A stretch of 64,000 nt of DNA from Gerris lacustris (GCA_951217055.1 OX578280.1:8496271-8560270); one strand, 5' to 3'. Counted from the first letter of the stretch, positions 19,844-29,146 are shown. Translations and numbers: made by a program. The notes: generated by a model from the sequence alone, not told the origin.

Positions 19844-20584
19844 ATGCGATTCGTCAAACAGAGCACGTCGTTTGACGTGTTGAAACTAGTAGATGGTGAT
19901 GACATTCACGAGGGGATAAATTGTCGACACAGTCGTCTATTTGGACGTCACCCGATCCGAGCGCTTATTTGCGCTTCATCGGGCGGCGGTAAGACCCACT
20001 TGATGGTGTCGCTTTTATTGCATATAAACGGACTGAGGTTTGACAATGTGTACCTCTACGCCAAAACGTTGGACCAGCCAAAGTACAGGTATTTGAGCAA
20101 AGTGCTGAGGGGTATGCCCGAAATCGGTTTCTATCCTACAAATGAGTTTGACCAGGTCGTAGAACCTGAACAGGTCGGGGAAAACTCGATCTTTATATTT
20201 GACGACGTAATGATGGAGAAACAGGAGCGGATGAAACAATACTTTACCCGAGGTAGACATGCGGGTGTCGATTCGTTTTACCTTTCGCAATCGTACGCAA
20301 ACGTTCCAAAACATTGTATCCGAGATCAGTGTAACATGCTTATACTGTTTAAAATGGACGATACAAACCTCCGACATGTATACGACGATCATGTCAACAC
20401 CGACATGTCATGGACAAAATTTCACGAGTTGTGCGTCCAATGTTGGAGTAAGAAATACGGATTTTTAGTCATTGACAAAGAGGCACCCATCGATAATGGT
20501 AGGTTTCGTCGCGGTTTCGACGAGTTTATAATTTTCAACAAATTGGGCGAGGCGTTCAGTCGTCAAAATGCAATCGACGAGTAA
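19844..20584 (+). CDS. ATP: FtsK/HerA-type genome-packaging ATPase
   Basis: 246 aa. Drives genome encapsidation in Polintons and related viruses. Walker A is ASSGGGKTHL (Lys50, Thr51) and Walker B is SIFIFDD (residues 115-121). A downstream RGRHAGVDSFYLSQSY segment carries the conserved Gln and Arg region (sensor/arginine-finger area) seen in packaging ATPases of the PRD1-adenovirus lineage. Start at 19844 is preferred: the upstream in-frame part is encoded by the T-run and TATA box. Its last codons overlap the start of the next gene by 17 nt and also contain that gene's initiator. Length fits the family. Confidence 0.93.
   Translation: MRFVKQSTSFDVLKLVDGDDIHEGINCRHSRLFGRHPIRALICASSGGGKTHLMVSLLLHINGLRFDNVYLYAKTLDQPKYRYLSKVLRGMPEIGFYPTNEFDQVVEPEQVGENSIFIFDDVMMEKQERMKQYFTRGRHAGVDSFYLSQSYANVPKHCIRDQCNMLILFKMDDTNLRHVYDDHVNTDMSWTKFHELCVQCWSKKYGFLVIDKEAPIDNGRFRRGFDEFIIFNKLGEAFSRQNAIDE
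20525..20560 (+). promoter_or_regulatory. Core promoter of the 411-aa gene
   Basis: TTTATAAT (20525-20532) and TCAGT (20556-20560; A at 20558), embedded in the 3' coding end of the ATPase gene. ATG at 20568 is about 10 nt downstream. Confidence 0.6.
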
Positions 20585-21803
20585 GGACGTGAAAAGACGT
20601 TTGATCAAAACGCGAGATGTCATTCGCAAGAAGAATAAACTATTGCGCTCGGGAAGGGCGGCCGTCAAGAGAATCACAGAGGAGAGCGTAAAACCCCTTA
20701 TGGACCCCCTGCAGAATATTGCTCAAAGTCTGGACAAAACTCTGCTCATGTCGACCACGTACCGACCCGACGTAACAACAAATGTGTCGACCACAGCTGC
20801 TAGGGACGCAAAAGAATACTCGACTGCAGCGACGCAATGGGATGAAGAAAGTGCCGACGATATCGCCCCCGCACTCGCCCCCGCACTCGCCCCCGCTGAC
20901 GATGATGAAGAGACATTTGCCTTCGAACCAGATTTGGCTTCTACACAAATGCCGCAATCGTCGGCTAAAATGGCAGCGGAAAGCTCACGTGGTGCGCAGT
21001 CACCGGCCTTTCGTCGAAAACTCGGTGCAATAATGGCTACGCGATCGCAAACAACGCCGCCAACGCACAAACCTTTATCATCGCCCTCCTCACCTCTACG
21101 CAAACCTTTAAACATTGCCAGTAAACGCGCTCAATCGACTCCTACAAGTAGCCCGCAGTTTAAAACCTATCTCTCGTCACCACAGGGATCCAAACAGTTG
21201 AACATGCTTTTAGGTGACATCAGTGTTTACGGACGGCCCTTTGTCAAACATTTGCTCACGGGTGAACCCATCGATAGGAAAATGGACACAGTCTATGGAC
21301 CTAGAGTCACCTCAGAGGGAAACATTGTTATCGGCGATAGTGACATGAAGCTAGATTACGACAACGTTTATATCAAGGGAAAACCTTACCCGGCCACCGA
21401 CGGTCTGTTTAACTTGCTCTTCCTCTACGAACCCACCAATTACTCAGCCGAGGACTTGGCCAATTACCAGGAAATTATTTTGCAGTCAAACGCGGCACGA
21501 CAGGGTTATTCCAGTTTAAGAGTTTTCAATTCGTCGGGCACCAAGTATCGCAAACTTTTAAAACAATTGGTCAATCCGGACCCGCCTGGAAAGGCTTCGA
21601 AAAATCCGCCGCCGGTCAGGGGTAAGGGTTTTTTTAAGCGTGTTACCAATCGTCCCGTGGACTATGTTTACTGGAACAATGTCAACGAGCTCGTCGATCG
21701 TTTACGTCTCATAAACGCGTCTACTCAGGCCGGTAACAATTCGCATTACAACGAAATACAGTCCATATTGGAAGAGCTGCGCGAAGCCGACGTCATTGTG
21801 TAG
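20568..21803 (+). CDS. Conserved Polinton protein with C-terminal LVDRLRLI/AGN domain
   Basis: 411 aa; function unknown. The N-terminus (1-35) is strongly basic and probably alpha-helical. Residues about 60-215 are low complexity, with Ser/Thr/Pro richness and a PALAPALAPA repeat, and are probably disordered. The C-terminal 180 residues are well ordered: VYGPRVTSEGNIVIGDSDM, a DGLFNLLFLYEP segment, KYRKLLKQLV, and a final NELVDRLRLINASTQAGN followed by NEIQSILEELREADVI. This last block is one I recognise as widespread in insect Polinton copies, where its role has not been fixed; a virion-core or DNA-associated role is possible given the basic head. It overlaps the ATPase gene by 17 nt and has its own promoter. 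Confidence 0.8.
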   Translation: MQSTSKDVKRRLIKTRDVIRKKNKLLRSGRAAVKRITEESVKPLMDPLQNIAQSLDKTLLMSTTYRPDVTTNVSTTAARDAKEYSTAATQWDEESADDIAPALAPALAPADDDEETFAFEPDLASTQMPQSSAKMAAESSRGAQSPAFRRKLGAIMATRSQTTPPTHKPLSSPSSPLRKPLNIASKRAQSTPTSSPQFKTYLSSPQGSKQLNMLLGDISVYGRPFVKHLLTGEPIDRKMDTVYGPRVTSEGNIVIGDSDMKLDYDNVYIKGKPYPATDGLFNLLFLYEPTNYSAEDLANYQEIILQSNAARQGYSSLRVFNSSGTKYRKLLKQLVNPDPPGKASKNPPPVRGKGFFKRVTNRPVDYVYWNNVNELVDRLRLINASTQAGNNSHYNEIQSILEELREADVIV

Positions 21804-21815
21804 TCGGCTTGAGTC

Positions 21816-22742
21816 ATGACAACAAGTGTTAAAGAGGGACTTGTCCGGGAGATACACGCTCCGGCTCGGAAACGGTTTGCTAGGAGCAGAGTCGTCATCA
21901 AGGGTGTCCTCGACGATTTATGGGAAGCCGACCTGGTCGAAATGACCGTGCCGGACCGCGGATACCGATACCTTCTGACTGTTATCGACTGCGGCTCAAA
22001 AAGAGCATGGGCGAAACCGCTCAAGAGAAAAACCAGTAAGGAGGTGAGTGCAGCAATGGCTTCAATTTTCGATGAATCCGGATTGTCACCGACCCTGTTG
22101 CATACGGACAAGGGGTTGGAATTTAGAGGCTCCGAGTTTAAATCACTTACAAAAAACAAGGGGATCTATCATTACTTTACCTATAGTCCGCTTAAGGCGA
22201 CCATTGTTGAACGCTTTAATCGCACACTTAAGGAAATGATGTGGCGACATTTTAGCTTACTCGGTGCCTACAAGTGGGTGGACTATGTAGACAGTTTGGT
22301 GGACACTTACAACCGTCGAATACATCGCTCTATAGGCATGAGACCTATTGATGTGACCAAAAGGCATGAGTCGACAATTGTCGCACGTTTGAGTACTAGG
22401 CAGGGTAAACGTCGAAAACCAAAGTTTAATGTCGGTGACTGGGTTCGCATCAGTAAACATAAGCATCTTTTTACCAAAGGATACACGCCCAATTGGACTA
22501 ACGAACAGTTTCAAGTGAATCAGGTGTTTCAACGTGACGTACCCCTGTACAATTTAGTCGATTCTGCAGGACAACCGATCCTAGGCAAGTTTTACGAGGA
22601 GGAGTTGAAAAAAACCCAATATCCAGAGTATTATTTAGTCGAACATATTGTACGACGAAATAAGGGTCGAGCACTTGTCAAGTGGATTGGACTACCATCC
22701 TCTCAAAACACCTGGATACCCTTGAAAGAGCTACACAAATGA
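21816..22742 (+). CDS. INT: Retroviral-type DDE integrase with chromodomain
   Basis: 308 aa. Catalyses insertion of the element's ends into host DNA. The rve core shows Asp39 in WEADLVEM, Asp98 in HTDKG and Glu132 in IVERFNRTLKE, with 33 residues between the last two, as in other Polinton integrases. The region up to residue 30 is short and lacks an obvious HHCC zinc finger. After the core comes an SH3-like region (KFNVGDWVRISK, about 215-225), and the C-terminus is a chromodomain (YYLVEHIVRRNKGRALVKW and NTWIPLKEL, about 271-306), which could steer integration to modified histones; that targeting is inferred. No strong promoter was found: a weak CATATTGG/TCATT pair lies at 21764-21797. Confidence 0.95.
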   Translation: MTTSVKEGLVREIHAPARKRFARSRVVIKGVLDDLWEADLVEMTVPDRGYRYLLTVIDCGSKRAWAKPLKRKTSKEVSAAMASIFDESGLSPTLLHTDKGLEFRGSEFKSLTKNKGIYHYFTYSPLKATIVERFNRTLKEMMWRHFSLLGAYKWVDYVDSLVDTYNRRIHRSIGMRPIDVTKRHESTIVARLSTRQGKRRKPKFNVGDWVRISKHKHLFTKGYTPNWTNEQFQVNQVFQRDVPLYNLVDSAGQPILGKFYEEELKKTQYPEYYLVEHIVRRNKGRALVKWIGLPSSQNTWIPLKELHK

Positions 22743-23016
22743 CTCTTTCTCTTTTTTATACATGTCGCTCTCTTTCATGTCTAGACGTTAAATTGTCAAG
22801 TGAAATTAAATCTTCACGCAGTGTGCCTCCATGTATTGTTCCCGGATATAACCGACCCTGAACTCTTACTTACACGCGAGGTAGTAACCTTCACGCCATG
22901 TGCCTGTTCCACTCCGCCCGCCACAACCTTGCAACCAACCGTGAATCTATTCCCCCCTCTGGGTTAAATTGTTAACAAAGATCTCTCTATACATTTAGTT
23001 CAATATCGAGCATAGA
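22743..23016 (+). promoter_or_regulatory. Intergenic region with promoter for the 185-aa gene
   Basis: Contains two similar segments, CTTCACGCAGTGTGCCT (22812-22828) and CTTCACGCCATGTGCCT (22890-22906). It ends with a TTAAATT box (22964-22970) and TTAGT initiator (22995-22999; A at 22997, 33 bp away). Leader to the ATG at 23017 is about 20 nt. No frame looks coding. Confidence 0.5.
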
Positions 23017-23574
23017 ATGGAGCACCTCGTATTGGATTGGACTTTTCTACTCGAGCCTATGAAGAAATGTATAGTCGTAGGCTTGACTAAGAAGTCATCG
23101 GTGATGATTGCAATCAGAAGTTTGGATGGTACGTCATGCTCCCCCTTCTTTATAACCATGGCTGATTGGGTTCTGCTGGTGCAAAGAGAGGATGAGTTGC
23201 GACAGTACCTCAAGAAAAATGATACTGCCAATAGGAAGAGGAAAGCGGTCGAAACCAGTCAAGATGTAGTACTCAGCGGAAAGCATCTTATCATACGTTT
23301 ACATCAACCGGTTACTCGCACCGTCCAGACCGACTTGTCGTACCGACCATCGTGGATCGATTCAATGTTATCCAGACATCCGGAAAACATCACCTTATCT
23401 GCTGTCGAAACCCTGTCTTTACTGGATAAGATCCAACAAATTAAATTAGCATTGGATCTAATTGTCCGGTTAAAGATAGGCGAAGAACAACCACCACCAC
23501 CCCCTCCACCACCACAAACCGTCGACATTGTAGATGACTATGATCTAGATGAGCTACTTAAATTAAGTGCTTAG
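23017..23574 (+). CDS. Accessory protein of unknown function (185 aa)
   Basis: Not recognised. It begins with a hydrophobic/beta-rich part, then a charged LVQREDELRQYLKKND stretch with a basic NRKRKAVE patch (possible nuclear signal). A beta-rich middle (VVLSGKHLIIRLHQPVT) and helical SAVETLSLLDKIQQIKLALD follow. Near the C-terminus a run of eight prolines (residues about 158-165) precedes an acidic DDYDLDELLKL tail. The acidic tail with spaced leucines resembles an activation or protein-interaction tail, as in some viral regulators or single-strand DNA-binding proteins, but this is speculation. First gene of the right-hand cassette. Confidence 0.7.
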   Translation: MEHLVLDWTFLLEPMKKCIVVGLTKKSSVMIAIRSLDGTSCSPFFITMADWVLLVQREDELRQYLKKNDTANRKRKAVETSQDVVLSGKHLIIRLHQPVTRTVQTDLSYRPSWIDSMLSRHPENITLSAVETLSLLDKIQQIKLALDLIVRLKIGEEQPPPPPPPPQTVDIVDDYDLDELLKLSA

Positions 23575-23592
23575 GGAGAGCGGGTCTTCAGT
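23558..23592 (+). promoter_or_regulatory. Core promoter of the first Cys-rich gene
   Basis: TTAAATTAA (23558-23566) overlaps the last codons of the 185-aa gene, with TCAGT at 23588-23592 (A at 23590, 31-32 bp away). ATG at 23608 is about 18 nt downstream. Confidence 0.5.
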
Positions 23593-23607
23593 CGTTCACC
23601 TGATACC

Positions 23608-23940
23608 ATGGAGGAGATTGAAAAGTTACGTCGATGCATTGGCTACAGGAAGTTTCTATTGGAATATCCACTCCTCGAATTGGACGATCCGCGGATGAGA
23701 AAATTCGAGTCTATCGCGGCCTCCCTCATGTTCCTCAAATCAAGTGCGACGGTATGTAGAAGACGTAAACATCAATATCCAAATAGTCATTATACAGCTT
23801 GCATATGGAACGATGATAGTTGTACAAGAAAAGGTCCGGAAAAATGTATCTGTCATGTTTGTGCCTTTGCACTTGTAAATATCCTAGAGGAGTTGGAGGA
23901 CTTATATCCTACACAACCGGATTGTTCAGTCAACATCTAA
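23608..23940 (+). CDS. Cys-rich accessory protein, tandem paralogue 1
   Basis: 110 aa, unknown. It is about half identical to the next gene. Shared landmarks are KFL followed by an acidic DDPR, a FLK segment before an invariant Cys, YPNSHYTAC with WND, then a KGP-CIC-CA cluster and LVNI/LYPT. The conserved cysteines, spaced C-x(n)-YPNSHYTAC and CICxxCA, suggest a metal-binding or disulphide core. No signal peptide or membrane segment is seen. Only 2 nt separate its stop from the next ATG. Confidence 0.75.
   Translation: MEEIEKLRRCIGYRKFLLEYPLLELDDPRMRKFESIAASLMFLKSSATVCRRRKHQYPNSHYTACIWNDDSCTRKGPEKCICHVCAFALVNILEELEDLYPTQPDCSVNI
23902..23930 (+). promoter_or_regulatory. Possible promoter of the second Cys-rich gene
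   Basis: TTATAT (23902-23907) and TCAGT (23926-23930) lie inside the first paralogue, but the spacing is only about 25 bp, shorter than at the other genes. ATG at 23943 lies about 15 nt past the initiator. Confidence 0.4.
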
Positions 23941-23942
23941 TC

Positions 23943-24272
23943 ATGGAGGAACTAGCAGATGTACGTCTCTCCATTCGCTACCTAAAGTTTCTAGTGGATT
24001 ATCCGAACATTAAAGCAGACGATCCGCGGAAGATCATATTTGATTCTGTTGCATCGTCCCTCAATTTCCTTAAGGAGTCTTCGAAAATATGTAAAAAGCG
24101 TATTTTTGACTATCCAAATAGTCACTACACTGCTTGCGAATGGAATGATATCAAATGTGAAAAAGGTCCGGACGAATGTATCTGTTACTGTTGCGCCTTG
24201 ACGCTAGTGAATATCCGAAAAGACTTGGCAGAATTATACCCTACTGAGTATCCAGTTTCCCCCTCCACTTAA
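23943..24272 (+). CDS. Cys-rich accessory protein, tandem paralogue 2
   Basis: 109 aa; duplicate of the preceding gene. The frame is open back to 23820, but the preceding part is the shadow of paralogue 1 in another frame, and the ATG at 23943 (ATCATGG context) aligns with the paralogue's start. The Cys set and YPNSHYTAC/KGPDECIC core are kept, with divergence concentrated at the two ends, which suggests selection on the core. Function unknown; arms-race-type accessory genes often duplicate like this, an inference. Confidence 0.75.
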   Translation: MEELADVRLSIRYLKFLVDYPNIKADDPRKIIFDSVASSLNFLKESSKICKKRIFDYPNSHYTACEWNDIKCEKGPDECICYCCALTLVNIRKDLAELYPTEYPVSPST

Positions 24273-24281
24273 CTAGACACC

Positions 24282-24319
24282 TTTAAAAGCTAGTCGCTCT
24301 TCGATCTACAGGTATCAGT
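24282..24319 (+). promoter_or_regulatory. Core promoter of the 125-aa gene
   Basis: TTTAAAAG (24282-24289) and TCAGT (24315-24319; A at 24317, 33 bp from TAAAAG). Leader to the ATG at 24359 is about 42 nt. Confidence 0.6.
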
Positions 24320-24358
24320 CTTATTCTACAAGTCAACCTATAAACTACATCACTCACT

Positions 24359-24736
24359 ATGTCTTTGTGCAACAAACTTAATGAAGCCATCGACTTTAAG
24401 CGACGCATTCAGCTTAAAGATCTTACTGAAGGCGAATCTTATTTTATCCAGTCATTTCAATTGGTGAGCAGTGCTACACATGGAACTGGACTCGTAGCAA
24501 CTCTAGCCTTGCATCAACATTATGACGACGACAGGCAATGTACAGAAAAACTAGAGGAGGAGGATGTCGACGTTTTTCTTCCGAAACGGATCGTCAGTAT
24601 AATTACAAAAGGACAGGCCGACGCTTACAACGCTGCGCCCAATATGTACCTCAGGTATCACGGACGGATTGGAAAAGCTTACAATATCTCATTTATCGTG
24701 GAGGATAAGGAGACGCTACGAGGACATCGCAAATAG
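24359..24736 (+). CDS. Small accessory protein, possibly OB-fold-like
   Basis: 125 aa. The order of segments LKDLTEGESYFIQSFQLV, ATLALHQ, VFLPKRIVSII and MYLRYHGRIGKAYNISF resembles a small beta-barrel family common next to insect Polintons, with a conserved FLPKR. An OB-fold single-strand DNA-binding role is a plausible inference that I cannot confirm; a folded-structure prediction would decide. It is the last gene before the right TIR, with its own promoter and an AATAAA signal at 24756-24761. Confidence 0.7.
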   Translation: MSLCNKLNEAIDFKRRIQLKDLTEGESYFIQSFQLVSSATHGTGLVATLALHQHYDDDRQCTEKLEEEDVDVFLPKRIVSIITKGQADAYNAAPNMYLRYHGRIGKAYNISFIVEDKETLRGHRK

Positions 24737-24755
24737 GCAGCTTCAATCAAGCTAT

Positions 24756-24761
24756 AATAAA
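24756..24761 (+). terminator. Polyadenylation signal AATAAA
   Basis: Lies about 20 nt after the stop of the 125-aa gene and is the last signal before the right TIR; probably ends the right-most transcripts. Confidence 0.6.
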
Positions 24762-25047
24762 ATATTAAACAATGTTTATATGTCATGTAATTATTTATTA
24801 CGACAAAATATATTTTGTTAAACCTGAAATGTCTTGTTATTGACTTGATTACATTCATAAGATACCTATTTCCTTAGTATTTATAAGATATAGATAGGTT
24901 AATATGGAGAAACACGTGTATTATATATATATATATATATATTTTTATATAAAAGAAGAAATGCAACGAGAGAGAGATGATGTCATTTTATATAAGGTAG
25001 GTTCTCCCTCATCGCTTGTGGGCCATGTCTGCTACTATGAGAAGGGG
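24762..25047. other. Right unique spacer before TIR
   Basis: AT-rich with a short (AT)n run (about 24923-24942). No frame or motif is recognised. Confidence 0.6.
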
Positions 25048-25830
25048 AAAATACATAATTGTATTATCTGATTTGTGACACTTTGGGAAAAAATAAAATA
25101 ACAATAACTATGTCTAGGAAAATGATTTTCGGTGTAGTAGACTAAAGATTTAGCATTTTTCTCACTGAGCCATTGAGGACAATAATTCATCATATAATTA
25201 TGAGAGTAGTATTGTTATTCTTTATATTTTAGTAATTATAAAATGGTATGAGAAGACTCACACTAGGACAGGGGTGCTGAGCAATAGCCGGTTAATTTAG
25301 TCATTCAATTAACTCGAATATATTTAACATTATGACTATATTAATAACTATATGTGTACATTGTATGTTGACTTATTATCAACAATAATAAAATAGTAGG
25401 GGAGATGTGTAAGCTTGTAATTATTACTTATTTATTCAAATATTATTAGCATGATTACTGTTCCTATGAAGTTGTACTGAGATTACTGGGGGATGAGCAA
25501 TAGCCGGTTAATTTAATCGTTCAATTAACTCGGTGAATAACTTCGCGGTTGGTTGATTTCCCGCACTTCGCGGTTGGATGATTTTTCTTTTTCCTGTCGG
25601 AATGACCTTGACATCTATTTATACTGCATGCGGGAGCGTCGGAGAAATAGAGGGAGACGGCGGTACCGGTGACCTTGAAGGGGGGGGGGTGACCTTGAGA
25701 TGTCCTTACACGAGTCGGGGGCGGTCGGGGGGCGGTTTCCGGTGACCTTGACATGTCCTTGTAGGGGTCAGGGGGCGTGACGTCATTGCTCCAGGGCTCC
25801 AGCGTTTTGCCACCCCATTTTTCTACTACT
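25048..25830. repeat. Polinton right terminal inverted repeat (783 bp)
   Basis: Mirror of 10161-10943. The CRE palindrome is at 25778-25785, nuclear-receptor half sites are at 25743-25751, 25690-25698, 25670-25678 and 25603-25611 (minus strand), and the TATA box is at 25616-25623. It ends CTACTACT. The control sites here point into the element, antisense to its genes. Confidence 0.95.
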
Positions 25831-26614
<784 letters not shown>

Positions 26615-27165
26615 TATCTCTGTTTAGATGCGTAGAAAGTGATTCTTTACGTACTTGTATTCATTGCGCATGCGCGTCTCATAGTTCTGAAGAATTCCTC
26701 TTCATTACCACCCTAGGGCGGTAAAAAAGAGGAATTCTTCAGCTTTACGCACGATTAGCGAGTTTGTTTACATTTAACAAAACTAATTTGCTGTTCTTTT
26801 ATTAAAGTAACTGTTTATTATCGAGTTTTTAGTGAAAAACAATGAGTGAATCATGTGACTTGGACGAAAATGTGGTGAATAATAATCCTCCAGAAATAAT
26901 TAATTCGGCAAAAAATACAACTCAATAATTAATGCCATCTTTATCAAGAGAGAGATACGAACTTACATACAGCAAGTTTATATTTTTCTGTATTTATTAT
27001 TTAAATCTAACAATCGTATATAAAGTACGGTACGCAACTCGAGCGAAAACGGCATTTTGCATTGCTCGTGTGGTTATACTACCCTCGCTGTCGCTCGGGT
27101 GCAAACTCCACACTCGCATGCAAAATGCTACTTTCCGCACTCGACGCGTTATGTACTATTATACA
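26615..27165 (+). pseudogene. Dispersed repeat with broken exon, perhaps Crypton-like
   Basis: Reverse-complement copy at 40808-41390. It contains a perfect-type hairpin (about 26690-26742, GAAGAATTCCTCTT on one arm). A short frame from ATG at 26841 ends at a stop and continues in the same frame past it as LMPSLSRERYELTYSKF. That segment resembles the helical start of tyrosine-recombinase (Crypton-type) proteins in insects. The other copy has a frame-shifting deletion at the same spot. GCATTTTGCAT-type inverted motifs lie near the 3' end (27050-27130). Family assignment is tentative. Confidence 0.45.
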
Positions 27166-28038
27166 CAAATCAGAAGAAGGCCCAATTTTTATTGTGAATC
27201 AGGTATCATTTATTTATTTGATGTAGTATTTCACCATTGTCATATTAATGAGTAGTATACTTAATTTATTAGTGGTATAATTAATTATACCAAATTGTCT
27301 AAAATTCTTAAAATACTTTTTGCTTTTTTTTTAAATTATATTTTTAGAAACGAGCCTCACGCTGTTTACGCGCAGATCGAGGTGCAGTGCTTAAATATGA
27401 TTAACTTTTAAAAAAAATGTTTACTTTGCTCTTTAAAAATAGTTTTGACAAATTTTAAGAAAGTCATTATTGGTCCATTTTTAGGGTTTCATTTTTAAAA
27501 ATGAAATAAAGAAACCCTTATCTTTTCGTTCCTGTGACTGTCTGTCTGTCACTCTGCATGGTTCCAATAACTTTTTAATCAAAAGAGATAGAAACATAAA
27601 TCTTTCCACTATTAAAGATCATTTTGACACGTAGACAGGAAAAATATAGCTAACTCAAAATTATCAGCTGTTTAAATCCAAAATGGCGGATAATTCACGT
27701 CACGTGAAAAAAATATTTTTTGAAAAAATTTTGAGTGGGGTATCAAATGAAAGGTATTGAAGAGTAGATTACAAAAATATATAACACTTGTGGAAAGTGT
27801 TTAAATTTTCGTGCCATTTTGTCAAAAAACATCAAACATTTTTGAGATTATAAACCATAAAAAATGTAGGAAGACATACAGTTGGTTTTAAATAACTAAT
27901 GTTAAAATACTTTCATAAAACTTATACGTCCAAATAAAAATAAGTAAAAAAGTGTAACAACCAGCCCCGGTGTCCCTCTGTCTTTATAAAAATACAACTT
28001 TATTTAACCAAGATGGCATTAATAATAATGAAAAAATG

Positions 28039-28040
<2 letters not shown>
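27166..28040. repeat. Spacer with GGGTTTC-type dispersed repeat
   Basis: 27478-27800 belongs to a family with TTGAGTGGGGTATCAAATGA and CTGTCTGTCTGTC; relatives lie at 46800-47120 and 60110-60440. No coding content. Confidence 0.6.

Positions 28041-28119
<79 letters not shown>
28041..28119. repeat. (AT)n microsatellite
   Basis: Nearly pure AT dinucleotide run of about 75 bp. Open frames across it (poly Ile-Tyr) are artefacts. Confidence 0.95.
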
Positions 28120-28121
<2 letters not shown>

Positions 28122-28443
28122 TCAGAAGAGAAATAAATTGTTATTAAAGGAACCAAATTTACTCTCTTTGCACTCTGTTTACTCTTTTTGCACTTAATCT
28201 TTTCTTTCTTTCTGTGAATATAATTTTTTTGGGTTGAAAAGGAACAATAAGTTTGATCAAGTCCCTTTTACTCATTGTATAAATTCCATATTACGTTTAT
28301 CAATTACTTACCTAAAGACTCAAATGACATTAATTACATATTAATTAATAATTAAAAATCACTCGATTAAAGTTGAATATTATCTACTTCCAATAAATAT
28401 AATTAATTATATTTATTAACTATTTTATATGAATATTTTAAAA

Positions 28444-28972
28444 CATACCTATCAATGGCTAAGAAGTGATACTTCGTATCTTTAAAATGTCAGGTTTACA
28501 GGAGGAACAAAAAACTATTTAAAAAAATAAATTTACTTTTACTGACTAAGTTTTTTACGTGTTTTATAAATTTGTATAACATGTAACCCTTCTGAAACAT
28601 TGGTAACTGTCAAATTATAACAGTTAATAAAATAATGTAGTTACGAGTTCTCACTATGTCACTTCTAATAAAGTGATCACATACGAGGTCTCACTTACGA
28701 ATTAGCAGCTCAGTTCTAAGGTTAGAGGTGTCACCAGTAGTCTTCACCAAAACACATACGAGGTGTAGTTACAAGCTATCACATAACAAATAGTTTGCGA
28801 ATCAGATACGAGATGTCACGACTGCCCCTTTTCTATTTGATTTTTATTTTCTCACTTACGAGATCTCGCATGTACTTGCAGACAAATCTCCCACGGCCAA
28901 TATAATGAAAACCTCAAAATCACCATTTTGGTAGTTACGAGGTATCACTTCTTAGCCATCGATATGTATCTG
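28444..28972. mobile_element. Inverted-repeat element rich in TACGAGRTNTCAC motifs
   Basis: Ends share CTATCAATGGCTAAGAAGTG (left) and its near reverse complement CACTTCTTAGCCATCGATA (right). Between them lie at least seven imperfect copies of TACGAGRTNTCAC (about 28641, 28680, 28720, 28753, 28804, 28857, 28934). No target duplication could be fixed and no protein frame is present. Probably a MITE with subterminal binding motifs. Confidence 0.55.
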
Positions 28973-29144
28973 GTTAAGTACTCTGGATAATATAATTATT
29001 AAAGTTATGCATTTAAAATTACTTTATCTTAATTACGGATACATTTGTAGAATTATAGTATACTCAAATGCATATATAACAAGATATGTTTTGGTTCTTA
29101 ATCTTAATGTACTTTTAACTAATGTAAATGAATTTATGGATATA

Positions 29145-29146
<2 letters not shown>

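Larger units (their letters stand above)
10161..25830 (+). mobile_element. Complete Polinton/Maverick (adintovirus-like) element, copy 1
   Basis: A 15,670-bp unit bounded by 783-bp inverted repeats beginning AG and ending CT. It carries the Polinton hallmark set: protein-primed PolB, DDE integrase, FtsK/HerA-type ATPase, adenain-like protease, major and minor jelly-roll capsid proteins, plus a PLA2-domain virion protein and four small accessory genes. All frames are open and on the + strand. The left edge is fixed because copy 2 (62121) shares sequence up to exactly this base and diverges outside. Base composition is visibly less AT-rich than the flanks. Polintons normally create a 6-bp target duplication, but none is seen here (ATATAATA-type left flank ending ATAATA, right flank TTTTAC), suggesting recombination or deletion after insertion. 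Confidence 0.97.
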
